Assembly (NCBI GenBank): GCA_963573385.1
Contig: CAUYLG010013739.1
Coordinates: forward strand, 62,001 to 126,000
DNA: 64,000 nucleotides
Direction of reading: 5' to 3'
Origin: Cacajao melanocephalus
Lineage: Eukaryota > Chordata > Mammalia > Primates > Pitheciidae
The position numbers and the translations under genes are program-made. Positions 48,370-58,829 of the stretch are shown one piece after another; position 1 is the stretch's first letter, and the number at the start of each line of letters is the position of its first letter. A model generated the notes under the pieces. That model saw only the letters and a list, made by a program, of their open reading frames with translations. It made no database searches and was not told where the DNA came from.

Positions 48370-49018
48370 TCAACAATAAAAAAGTGTGATTTAAAACTGG
48401 GCCAAAGACCTTAATAGACACCATGCTAAAAAATATATACAAGGAACTAGATAGCCATATGCATAAAAATGAAACTAGACCCCCATCTTCACCCTATACA
48501 AAAATAAGCTCCATCTCTGTGATAGAGCTCAAACTCTATCAAAGACCTAAATGTAAGACCCCAAACTGCAAAACTATTAAAGGAAACAGGGGAAATGCTT
48601 CAGGATATTGGTTTGAGAAAAAGTTTTGTTTTAAAAACCTTAAAAGCACAGGCAACAACAGCAAAAATAAACAAATGAGATTATAGCAAACTAAAATTCT
48701 TCTGCACAGCAAGAAAACAATCAATAGAATGAAAAGGAAATCTACCGATTAAAAAATATATATATTTGCAATCTTCTCATCCAACAAGGGATTAATATAC
48801 AGAATATACAAATCCAACAAGGGATGAATATACAGAATATACAAGGACCTTAAACATCTCAGCAGCAAAACCACAATTTGATTACAATATGGACAAATGA
48901 TTTAACAGATATCTCTCTCAAAAGACATACAATTTTTCATCAAATGTATTTAAAAAATACTCAACATCATAAATCATTAGATAAATGCAAATCAAAACCA
49001 CAATGAGGTATCATCTTG
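48370..49018 (+). mobile_element. L1 ORF2 fragment left of the ERV
   Basis: Plus-strand L1 ORF2: ttcttctgcacagcaagaaa, atggacaaatgatttaacag, aaatgcaaatcaaaaccaca, ending caatgaggtatcatct at about 49015, where the ERV LTR begins. The open frame at 48985 gives MQIKTTMRYH, an L1 ORF2 end, before running into LTR sequence. A tandem 33-bp duplication lies inside. The L1 appears to continue at 53041. Confidence 0.8.
48780..48845 (+). repeat. 33-bp tandem duplication in L1 ORF2
   Basis: Two adjacent copies that begin tccaacaagggat and differ at about two positions (t/g at base 14, last base a/g). Confidence 0.85.
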
Positions 49019-49487
49019 AGGTAAGAGACCTACAGGACTTGCTTCTAGAACCAGATAAAAAGCTAGCTAGAACTAGCAAGTGGCACCAAAAGCAACCTCT
49101 AGTTGCCCTCCCTGCACTCAGCATAAGACAGTTACACCAGCACTATGAAAGTTTACAAATTCTATGGCCACACACAAAAGTTACTTCGCCTTTCCATAGC
49201 AACACCCAGAAGTTACCACCCATTTTCTAGAGATTTCTGAATAAGCCCCCATTAATTCACATGTAATTAAAACTGAGTTTAAATACTCGCTTTTCGTCAA
49301 TAGCCAACATGCTACTATAGTCAACAGCCCATATGCTGATACTGTTGTTGCACTGCCTATGGGCTAGTGCTGCTCCACAAGGAGTCATGACTGTTCTTTA
49401 ACACTGCCACTTCAACAAAGCTCCTGTCTTCCACTGCCAGATTGCTCTTGAATTTTTTCCTGAGCAAAATCAAGAACCTGCCCTGCA
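49019..49487 (+). mobile_element. Putative ERV1-class 5' LTR
   Basis: Runs from the L1 boundary (tgaggtaagagacctacagg) to ...ccctgca just upstream of a primer binding site. It holds a gaatttaaatactcg-like promoter area near 49275-49290 and repeated cacaaaagttact/cccagaagttacc blocks at 49175-49220. Its length of about 470 bp is typical. The exact family is not recognised (MER4/MER61-like texture). No 3' LTR copy is found downstream. Confidence 0.6.
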
Positions 49488-49492
49488 TTATC

Positions 49493-49510
49493 TGGTGCCC
49501 AATTTGGGGC
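49493..49510 (+). promoter_or_regulatory. ERV primer binding site, closest to tRNA-Lys
   Basis: tggtgcccaatttggggc, 5 bases after the LTR end. The complement of tRNA-Lys(CUU) is tggcgcccaacgtggggc, 15/18 matching, with two of three changes at former CpG sites. A Lys-type site ahead of gammaretrovirus-like gag would be unusual, so the assignment is tentative. Confidence 0.45.
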
Positions 49511-50960
49511 AAGAGAAGAAGTCAGTAATTAGAAAGGCAGCTAGATGGCAAGAAGCAGAGAGGCACTGATTGTGAAAGAGACAGCAGCAAAGAAGTGAGA
49601 TGGTAACAGTTGGTGAAGCAGCAAGGCAATTGGTGATCAAAACTGCAGAGCTGCAACACTAAGTCTGTAACACTAAAGAGCTGCTAACACTACAGAGCTG
49701 TAACAGTAGCCAAAGGTTCTTCTCAGAGCCATCAATTTTCTCAACAGGTGGAGGCAGGGAAGCTGAGTGGATGGGAGAGCAACTGCAGAGCTGCTGCCTT
49801 CTGTGGGACCCACCACTCCAAATGGCAGGTCACAAATCCACACACCGCTCCATCTGTGGCAACCAAGTCCACTAAAGCCAGGGGCGACTTCACCCAGTCC
49901 ACCCCATGCTAGAGACCAGTTGGGACCATTTTAGCTCCTGTATGTGGGAGAACATCCTCTCTGGCCCCTTTTAATATTAGGTGATCCAGGAATTAAGGGC
50001 TCTGGCTAGGTGATCAATTCAGTCACCTTTCATTTGAGTGCCATGAAAGAAACTTCTCTGGCCAACTATGTCCTTGTCACCCTTTCTCTTAGTCCTTTCC
50101 CCTGTATTGTCCTTTTTGTTTTCCTGCCAGCCATTTATTTTCCAATCTGAAATGTATGTTTCATTTACAGCTTTTTTTCTCCTTTGGCTTCCTGCTTACT
50201 GTATTTGGGCAATTATTTAAGTCAGGACACTTGATTGTGACAGGTCCTCCATTGTGTTGACTCAGTACCACCATAGTCACGTTGTTCTGTAACTCCAGCT
50301 TGGCCTTTGGAGGTCAGAGCTGGCCACCCCCTAGATGCTCAGGGGTTTTTAGCATTGACATTCCCTCTAGGACTGTGGGTGATAGACCTACCCCTAGGGG
50401 AATCTTGGTCTCTTGATCTCTTGGTCTCAATTTTTTTTGCCTTGAAGTTGGAAATTATCATTTTTTGTAAGAGCCACTTGTGGACCCCTCTCTGGGTGCT
50501 ATCTTCCTTTCTGTCCAATAAATTCCCTTGCTCAAGTCCATCTTGGACTGTTGGTTGAAGGGAATGGGGATTCCTGGCTCCCTGACCTGATGGACAGCTA
50601 CGCACAGTTGCAGACCAGTGGATGCTTGAACACTTTCTTCAATGTCTCTCTTACTCGGTGGCTTCTCTGTTGGCTTGGGGCCTCTTGAGGTTTCCCTTTC
50701 AGCAATTCTATTCCCCCTTACCCTTCCTCCTTTCTACAATTACCTTGTTTTTTAAATCCCTCTTTGTTCAAACTAAAATGTTTACTCTCTTTGGAATTTA
50801 GACCCAAAGCATTCTATTGTCCACTCATATCTCATAATCCACTTTTGTAAAGCTTTACTACCTCTACCTACACCTTCTCTGCAGTAGGTGGGAACTTGAA
50901 AGAGACAGTAACTAAGCTTTTGCTAGACTTAGACAAACTTAAAAAAAACTCCTGTAAGGA
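49511..50960 (+). mobile_element. ERV leader region, unusually long
   Basis: 1.45 kb between the primer site and recognisable gag, with purine-rich repeats of gagctgc/cagagctg at 49645-49785. A polyadenylation-like cluster (gtccaataaattcccttgct at about 50513) looks like an LTR end, so a second, partial LTR may be embedded here. The two ORFs of 83 and 88 codons at 50.3-50.6 kb are not recognised. Confidence 0.45.
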
Positions 50961-50966
50961 TCCTTA

Positions 50967-51393
50967 TTGGACAGAGAGGATGACAGTGTCCCAGAGGACT
51001 GGCCACTAGGGTGTGTTTTAGGCAATTGGAGCAAATTCAAACTAGATAATTTAAATTTAAAAAGATCATTTTTTATTGAAACACCATTTAGGTCCAATAC
51101 AAATTGGGGAACCAAGAGACTTGACCTAAACATGGTTCTTTACATTATAATACTGTTTAAAAATTAGACTTATTCTGTACAAAAGAAGGAAAATGAGGAG
51201 AAGTTTCTTATGTGCAGCTTTTATAGCCCTCTACCAGGATCTCAACCAAAGAGAATGCTATAGAATGTGTCTAGCCCATGTCACTTTCAGGGACCAAAAG
51301 GCAGCACTAGATATCTTAGATGACCTCCTTTTAGCTGCACCTGCTAGGAGTTTCATGCTCCCCCTTGGAGCATCTGCAGTTCCTGAATTCTGA
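50967..51393 (+). pseudogene. Broken ERV gag, matrix-like region
   Basis: Two short open stretches. The first reads DSVPEDWPLGCVLGNWSKFK and continues with LDNLNLKRSFFIE, resembling the N-terminal matrix region of gammaretroviral gag. The second (51193-51393) is less clear. Stops and an in-frame break separate them. No myristoylation-type MG start is preserved in the open stretch. Confidence 0.45.
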
Positions 51394-51796
51394 GGGAAAG
51401 TCCTGCCAGTTCTCCAATGCAATATTCCATTTCAAGGTCATCAGGTAGCCCTCTCCCTTATCCACCTAAACCTGGTCTATACCCCTGCAGCCTACAGAAA
51501 TAAGCCTAGCCAATACCACCAGGATTGGGGCCCCATATCAGCTTCCAAAATTAAATCTGTGCCCATTGTGGAAAACAGACAGAGATAGGGGAACGATTAG
51601 AGTATATGTGATTTTTTTAAAAAATGTACAGTTGAGCTTTATGCAAGGAGAAATTTAGCCAGTTTTCAGAGCATCCAGGGAATTTTATAGAGTAATTTGT
51701 TAAGTTGACCATGTCCTTTGATTTAACTTGGCATGACTTGCCAATATTATTATCCACTTGCTATACCATAGAGGAGAAAAAAAAAGATTCTAGATA

Positions 51797-52200
51797 TTGC
51801 CCCACCATGAATATGTAGTTGGAGTGGCTGCTTATAACCAAGGTCATGCCATTTATTGTGTAGGGGGAGGTGCAGTTTCAGAACTGGAACCTCAGTGGGG
51901 CTACCAGAGGGATTCCCAATACCTTGAATGCAGAAATCACATGCTAACTTATTTAATAGATAGTATTAAAAGGTGCATAATTAAGCCAGTTAATTATAAC
52001 AAGACTAGAGAAGTAATTCAGGAAGAAGATGAAAATCCTACTCTATTTCAGGGCCACCTGGATGAGGCCCTTAAGAAATATACCAGTGCAGACCCTGACT
52101 CCCTATAAGGGCAAGCTCTCTCGGGCAGGTATTTTATTACTCAATCTGCTCCTGACAGTAGGAGGAAACTACAAAAGGCAGCAGTGGGACCCCCCAGACT
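51797..52200 (+). pseudogene. Broken ERV gag, capsid with major homology region
   Basis: From 51797 a 103-codon stretch reads ECRNHMLTYLIDSIKRC (44-60) and then REVIQEEDENPTLFQGHLDE, ALKKYTSADPDS (71-102). This is the gammaretroviral capsid C-terminal domain with a major-homology-region-like core (Q75, E77, F84, L88). A stop (taa at 52106-52108) interrupts it, but the same frame continues with RYFITQSAPDSRRKLQKAAV. Nucleocapsid, protease and pol do not follow. Confidence 0.75.
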
Positions 52201-53040
52201 CACCAGTTAACTGTAGTTTCCTTAACCAGGCACCAGACTGCCTCTGTTAATTGTTTGTTCTCCCAATTAACCTAATCCAGTGTGAGTGGAAACTAAACTC
52301 TATAGTAAATATTTCAAAAATTATAGTGGCAGGAAATCATCTTAATAGTTACTGGATTTGTCAGCAATATCCCCAGCATAGAGTTCTATCTTCTGGCACA
52401 TCTGGAAAATCTCACAGCCATCTCTATGGACCTCTCAATTAGCCATAGTGATCCCTTAGTATCCAGACCCTTACTTGTTAGATATTCTCCCCGTTTTGCA
52501 TCCATTTTTGTGCTAATGACACAAAAATGGAAGTTTCCTTACAATGCTCTAATCCAACCCTAGTGGCCAAGTTCCCAAGGCCACAGTGAGGTAAATGGGA
52601 TCCCACTTGTAAGTTAGGAAACCATACATGGTGCTTGATCTGGGAAGGTAGGAGTACTGCCCCCTTCAGGAAAACAAAAGCTGTTCAACCAACCCCATTG
52701 GAACAAGGAAAAAGTATCTCTATAGACCCAACTTGGCAGCAAATAATAGACATTACACCCTTATAGGGTCTCAATTTGCACCCCTACTGGGCTTATCTTT
52801 CTCTGTGGTCATGGATGGGAAGAAGTCCCATGCTGTAACCACCCCCAACTTCCTAGGGAGCCACCTACTCTTTTAGGAGTAGCTTTCCCTTGTATATCAA
52901 AAACTTGGAACAGGAGGGAATGTATGTTGGCCACCATTGTCCCTCAGGGGATCACTGTCTATAACCTCATAAAAACCAGAAATACTAGAAATAAATGAGC
53001 AATAGGATTAATTCTGGTGAGAATCAGCGAGGCAATAGGA
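52201..53040 (+). pseudogene. Env-like remnant joined directly to gag
   Basis: A 63-codon stretch at 52251-52442 includes NSYWICQQYPQHR, and later text gives CTSIFVLMTQKWK-type broken pieces and cysteine-containing phrases in shifting frames. Texture and cysteine/tryptophan/proline content resemble a gammaretroviral surface subunit. The last 50 bases hint at the start of a transmembrane subunit. All frames are broken. About 3 kb expected between gag and env is absent. Identification as env is inference. Confidence 0.4.
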
Positions 53041-53640
53041 CTAGTGTCCCCATGTTTGTTGCAACACCATTCACCATACCAAGATGTGGAAATAGCCATG
53101 GTGCTAAACAGCAAATGAATGAAAAAAGAAAATATGGTATATATAGACAATGGGATGCTATTCAGCTATAAAACAGAATCAAGTATTGTGATTGCAGAAA
53201 TCTGGAAAAAATAGGAGGACATGTTAAGTGTAATAAGCCAGAAAGAAAAAGTTAAACACTGCATATTCTCTCTCATATGTGTAAGTTAAAAAATCTCAAT
53301 CTCACAGAAGTTAAAAATAGAACAAAGGATACTAGATCCATTGGAGGAAAGAATAGAGATTAATAGAGATTAATAAATAATACAAATAATTTTGTATTAC
53401 AGCTAGATAGTAAGAATAAGTTCAAGCGTTATTTAACACTGCAGGATGACTAGTTAATGGTAATAGATATATTGTTTAACATAGCTACCAGGAAGATACT
53501 GAATGTTCCCAGCACCAAGAAATGATAAATGTTTGAGATGATGGATATGCTAATTAACCTATCTGACTACTATATATTATTTATATAGAGAAACACTAAT
53601 GTGTACTTCATGAATATGTACAATTATTTGTGTATTTTAA
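53041..53640 (+). mobile_element. L1 3' part right of the ERV
   Basis: catgtttgttgcaacaccat, ccatggtgctaaacagcaaa, gatgctattcagctataaaa, cataagccagaaagaaa-like sequence and a 3' UTR (ccagcaccaagaaatgataa). This is likely the same L1 as 48370-49018, split by the ERV, with about 250 bp of ORF2 missing at the junction. Confidence 0.75.
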
Positions 53641-53829
53641 GCATCTCAAAAATACAGGAATTATTTGACATTTTTTGAAAGCAAATATATACAGGTAGCA
53701 AATAAGCATACGAAAAGTTGCTTCACCTTACATATCTTTAGGGAATTGTGAATTAAAACAGCAATGAGACATCACTACACACCGTTTAGAATGCCCCAAA
53801 TCCAGAACACTGAAAAGATCAATTTCAGT

Positions 53830-53885
53830 GAGAATGGGGAACAACTGGAACTCTGATGAGAATGGGGAACAACTAGAACTTTCAT
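53830..53885 (+). repeat. 28-bp tandem duplication in L1
   Basis: gagaatggggaacaactgga... repeated immediately as gagaatggggaacaactaga..., two or three mismatches. It sits at the gaatggggaac segment of ORF2. Confidence 0.85.
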
Positions 53886-53943
53886 TTATTGCTGGTGGAA
53901 ATGAAAAATGGTACAGACACTTTGGAAGACAGTTTAGTAGTTT

Positions 53944-53946
<3 letters not shown>

Positions 53947-54003
<57 letters not shown>
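53947..54003. repeat. (TA)n(CA)n microsatellite
   Basis: About 22 TA units followed by about 6 AC units, inside the L1. Translated ORFs across it (YIYIYI) are meaningless. Confidence 0.95.
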
Positions 54004-54699
54004 TATTCTTACCTTATAATCCAGTAATCTCACTCCTTGGTATTTGCCCAAATGAACTTAAGACTATTTACATACAAACATCAAAACACAGATGTTTTCA
54101 ACAGCTTTATTAGTAATTGGCAAAACTTGGAAGCAACCAAGATGTCCCTTAGTAGCTGAATAAGTGAGTAACCTGTAATACAACCAGGTGTTGGAATATT
54201 GTTCCAAGCTAAAAAGAAATAGCTATCAAGCTATGAAAAAGCATAGAGGAAACTTAATTATACTTTATTATATGAAAGAAGCCAATCTTAAAGGGCTAAA
54301 TACTGCATGATTCCAGCTATATGACATCTGGAAAAGGCAAAACTCTGCACATAGTAGTAAAAAGAGCACAGTTGAGTTTTAGGGCAGTGAAACTACTCTG
54401 TATGACACCATAATGGTGGATAGATGTTATATATTTGTCTAAATTCATAGAATGTACAACACCAAGAGTGAATCTTAATTGAAACTATGCACTTTGGGTG
54501 ATAATAATGTGTAGGTTCATAAATTGTAGCAAATATACCACTCTGATTGGGGATGTTGACAGTTGTTTAGCTTATACGTGTTGGGGGAGGGGTAATATGA
54601 GAAACTCTGTAGCTTTTGCTCAGTGTTGCTGTAAACCCCAAATTTTCTAAAACTAAAGCCGATTTTGTAACAAAAATAATTTTAAAATTTATACTTCTG

Positions 54700-55732
54700 A
54701 GATAATTAATATAAATAGCTCCCTAAATTAACTTGACTATTAATTTAAAAATTGAAGAAAAATAAGAAAATTGACTATCTTAATGTTTGAAAAACTACAA
54801 GAAGCAGGCTTCTTTCTATTTTGGAGGATTATTCAAATCAAGGGAAATGAAATTACTATGCATCTTAGAGAGAAGTGATTGAGTAAATTCTAAATTGGTA
54901 AACATTCCCCTAGACTGTGATTTAATGCAGTTACTGCCCTGTAGGTAGCTTTTAATGGCTTCCATTCTTAGTAATTATTAAATTCATCATGTTGCTGTTT
55001 ACATGTTTCTGTCTCACCACTTTAACTTAGAATTTTAGCTTCCTATTTTAGGAGTTTATGTGTGTGTAAATGTGCACGTATTTGTGTTTGTATATGTACC
55101 AACATTTATGAGTGGAGTATGAACCCAATGTAAAAAACACCTTCGGACTTAATATGAAATGTTTAAATATGCATCAAATTAATTTAAACTAAAATTTTTC
55201 CTCTTTGTTGTTTTATTGTAATATTTATGTAATATATTCATTTGTTTAAATAACTTAAAGTCGTTTACTAGAATGTGAGAACTGAACTCTGGTTCTTAAG
55301 AAATATAGAAAATTAGGCATTTATATGAACAGCTATTGTTAAATTTAAAAGAACATATAATTTAAATGTTTCAATGTGTATGCCCTGCATAGAAAGATTA
55401 TTGTGTTGTTAGTCTGTTTAAATAAGAACATAATCTCATATAATGGGAATAATATAAAAGAGTTTCCATATTTAGAGTATTTTAGTTATCTATATGCTTT
55501 TAGACACATTATGGATTTAATAGTCTCTAGTATGCTATTTTATGAAGTGAAGCTAACTTTAGTCACCACAGCAGAAAAGCACAGTCTCTACTGCAAATAC
55601 TTTCCTCATTTAAAAATTTGAGTTGTGGCAAGACTTTGCTAATCTGATTTGGAAAGTCTTCTCATAAATTTCTAAATTGAGATGGCTTTAAAATTAACTG
55701 TGCACTGGAGAAGGTGAAGTACCTTGGATACT
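54700..55732. other. Unassigned AT-rich DNA
   Basis: No repeat family or gene recognised. A short TG-rich patch is at 55056-55095. Confidence 0.35.
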
Positions 55733-55781
55733 CACCCTCCCAAATGCTAGGATTACAGGCGTGAGCCACCACACCTGGCCA
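55733..55781 (-). mobile_element. Alu fragment (5' head), minus strand
   Basis: ccctcccaaatgctaggatt, acaggcgtgagccaccacac and ctggcc are the complement of the first 45-50 bases of Alu. Nothing else of the element is present upstream. Confidence 0.85.
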
Positions 55782-56085
55782 TATGCATAAAATTTTAAAT
55801 ATATATTGTGTATACGTATAATTAATATGTATAATTAATATGTATATATACATATAATTAATCTACACAATATATATTTATGTAAATATATATACATATA
55901 ATTAAGAATGCCTCATGAATTTTATATATACATAATTTACATTATATATTATATAAATTATATTACTTATAAAAATGCAAATAATCTATATTTGTAAATT
56001 CTATATACATTTATATATACATGTGTGTGTGTATATATATATATAAATGTGTGTATATATATACACACACACACACACGTATATA
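55782..56085. repeat. AT-rich block with TA/CA repeats and palindromes
   Basis: Repeated ataattaatatgtat-type units at 55818-55862, then TA/TG/CA runs. A perfect 22-bp palindrome lies at 56048-56069 with half-site TGTGTGTATAT. It lies directly downstream of the truncated Alu head. Confidence 0.85.
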
Positions 56086-56649
56086 TAAAGCTCAAGTAAC
56101 ATTCTTAATAAAAAGCAAAGGTGAGAGAGACTGACTATAAAATGTTGTTTGCTATGACATACATCAGTCCATTTAAGAGTTATCAAGCCAATAATAATGC
56201 AAAAAGTGGGCAAAAATGAACAAAGAAAATTTACTCAAAGAGTATGTTTCAGTGTGGAAAGTGTGGAAAATGATGTAAAGCTCTTGCTAATTCCTGAATA
56301 AATTGCATTTTTCTGAATCACAGGTTTTGTAATTGCAAATTCTCCATCATCAGGAATAACCCCATAAATTAGCCATAGGGAAACTGTAAGGATAATACTT
56401 AGAAGGAATTCATGAGGGCCCACATAAAGATCTAGACATCTTACAAGTGATTATGGAAGAGAAAACAAGTCAAACTCTGAACTTTGTGATGGTTTACAGA
56501 AATAAGAAGCTAGTACACAGATTACAAGGGTACACATAGGTTTTTCCACCATAACAGGGGCTATAAGAGTAAATTTTGGGAAGAGCATGTTCATAAAATA
56601 ATTCCCATATCTCTCAATTTTCTTCCATCAAAGTACACAGAACAAATTC
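56086..56649. other. Unassigned DNA
   Basis: No family recognised. An octamer-like gtaattgcaaat lies at 56329-56340. Confidence 0.3.
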
Positions 56650-58825
56650 AATGAAAAAAATACACATTGATAGAACTTTCATTTCCAGCTAAGACAAAGT
56701 GATAGAACCTGGAATAATCGTCTGCTGAAAACTTGAACTAAACATAATAAAACAGTGATTTTAAGTATTTGAACAGTAGGCAATGGAGAGCAGTGATAAC
56801 TAAGAGAAGGGAAACACAGAACATGAGCCAAACAATTGTCCCAGCTTACTGCCTAGGGAGTATCTAGTTATGCAGAACAAACCTGGATGTCCAGAGAAAC
56901 TGAAGTAGCTACTGTTCACTAGGCAGAATGTTGTTTGGAAAAAAAAAAAAAAAAAAAGGAAGTTACAGAAAAAGACAATTCCAGAGATTTACAGAAGGTG
57001 CATCTTATGATATTTAGATAAGTACTAATTAGCAAATGTACATGAGGAAACTAACTGAGACAGTAAATGAATCTATAAAAAAGGCCAAAGAGATTAATTC
57101 CTTGGCGCTCACACTGGAGATTTACGTCACCAACCAGAGTAGAAAATCTGTTAACACATGGAACATTGGAAAGAGTCTTCAGATTCTTATACTTTATTTA
57201 GTGAAAGAAAATTTCCTCTAGACTACAAGTTACCCTAGTCCCTCAACAAAGCCAAAAAACCAGACTCAAAAGCAAAAAATTGTTTCCAAGTAACCTGTGT
57301 ACCCAAACAAATTCAAGAATATAAATAGAAATAATTTTTTATTTTTTTAACAAATAAGGTAAAATATACAATGACTAGCGTCTAATTAAAAACTACCAGT
57401 AATGCAAAGAAGCAGGAAAATGTGATTTCTAATGAAAGTAAGATTTTTATCCAGGGAAACACTGTAAAATGACACAGCTGATTGAATTATCAGGCAAGGA
57501 CATTAAAAAGTTATTATAACTAAATTATTTCTCCTGCGTCTAAGAAAGTACAGGGAAGATAAAACATGCTAAATAGAAATGGGATAATTTTAGACTCAAA
57601 TCAAATTTCTAGAGATGAAAATACAATTCATGTGATGAAACATTAACAGGATATTAAACATTGGAGAAGAGATAAGTGAACTTGAAGACACAAAGAAACT
57701 CTTCACAGTGAAACACATAGAGAAAAAAGGAAACTAATGAAAATAAGAGAACCATCAGCAAGCTGTGTGAAACTTTAAGCAAATTAATAATATATGTAAT
57801 CAGAGACCCTAAAAGAAAAGGGAGAATGTGGGATAGTACACAATAAGTGTGGAGAAATAATAGTTGAAATTATTTATAAATTTGACAATAATTATTAATT
57901 GCCAAACTCACAAAACTCGATAAAAAACAATACAATAAGCACAAGAAAGAATATACCAAGCTACCTCATAATTAAATTGCTAAAATGAGTTATAAAGAAA
58001 AAAAAATCTTAAAAGCTGCCAGCAAATAAAAAGACATCATGTATAGTTGTGGAAAAAATAATGAGAGCAGACTTACTTTTAAAGACTATGCAAGGACTGT
58101 CTAGAGAACCCTGTTGAACTAGAATATCATAACCCCTGAAAATACCTTTCAAAAGCAAAGACAAAATACAAACATTTTTCACACACATAGCTAAAAGCCA
58201 ACATAGAAGGTGAAATGGGATCATAAATAAATATTCAAAAGAGTGAGAACAAAGGAAACATCAAACAGACTTTAAAAGCTAATGGTTTGATATAATAATA
58301 TATCAATAATTATGCTAAATGTAAAAGATCAAAACACTCCATATAAAAGGCAGAAATTGTGAGCACAATCCACAAGACAATAAAATGTGTAAATTGAGAT
58401 TTGTCCAAACTAAAGTCTTCTGCTCCTTCAGAGTCACTGTAAGAAAATGAAAATATAAGCCACACACTGGGAGAAAATATTTACAAACCATATATCCAAT
58501 AGTAAATTTGTATTCAGATTATAACAACTCTCAAGATTCAATAATAATAAAACAAGCAAATTAATTTAAAAATGTGCCAAATATTTGAACAGACACTTTA
58601 CCAAAGAAGATCCACAAATGGCAATAAAACTTGAAAAGCATGAAACATGAAGGAGTACAAAAAAAGATGCTTAGCATCATTGTAATTAGGGAGATACAAA
58701 TTGAAATAACAAAAATGTATTATATATTCTGGAATGTCTAAAATTAAAAAGATGAATTTTACTAAGTGTTGCTAAGGATATGGATGGACTGAAACTCATG
58801 TACTGCTAGTGGGACCTCTTCCTGT
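56650..58825 (+). mobile_element. HAL1-like or internally deleted old L1
   Basis: Plus-strand L1-lineage sequence. It has a 5' region (56650-57560, with an A17 run at 56940), an ORF1 region (about 57600-58260), a short stretch resembling the start of ORF2 (aattatgctaaatgtaaaag, ccatataaaaggcagaaatt at 58310-58365), then directly the late ORF2 (gtccaaactaaagtcttctg at 58403, cactgggagaaaatatttac, aacagacactttaccaaaga). Most of ORF2 is missing. HAL1 elements are L1 relatives with ORF1 and little ORF2, which fits, as would an L1 with an internal deletion. Confidence 0.65.
57600..58260 (+). pseudogene. Decayed L1/HAL1 ORF1
   Basis: Nucleotide landmarks in order: agataagtgaacttgaagac (coiled-coil part), catcagcaagctgtgtgaaa, ataattaaattgctaaaatg, aaatcttaaaagctgccagc (RNA-binding part), gcagacttacttttaaag, aatacctttcaaaagcaaag. 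These match ORF1 of old L1s. Stops in all frames. The protein would have been an RNA-binding chaperone. Confidence 0.65.
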
Positions 58826-58829
58826 GGTG

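Larger units (their letters stand above)
53641..54695 (+). mobile_element. Old L1 (L1ME-like) 3' end
   Basis: caatgagacatcactacaca, ggtggaaatgaaaaatggta, ctttggaagacagtttag, then a TA/CA microsatellite, then cagtaatctcactccttggt, aaacttggaagcaaccaaga and the 3' UTR ending gttgctgtaaaccccaaatt and aaaactaaagccgattttgt. Typical old L1ME/L1MC 3' UTR. No ORF. Confidence 0.8.

Noticed and set aside
53728..54113. ORFs with long YIYIYI runs
   Set aside because: They are translations of the TA/CA microsatellite inside an L1.
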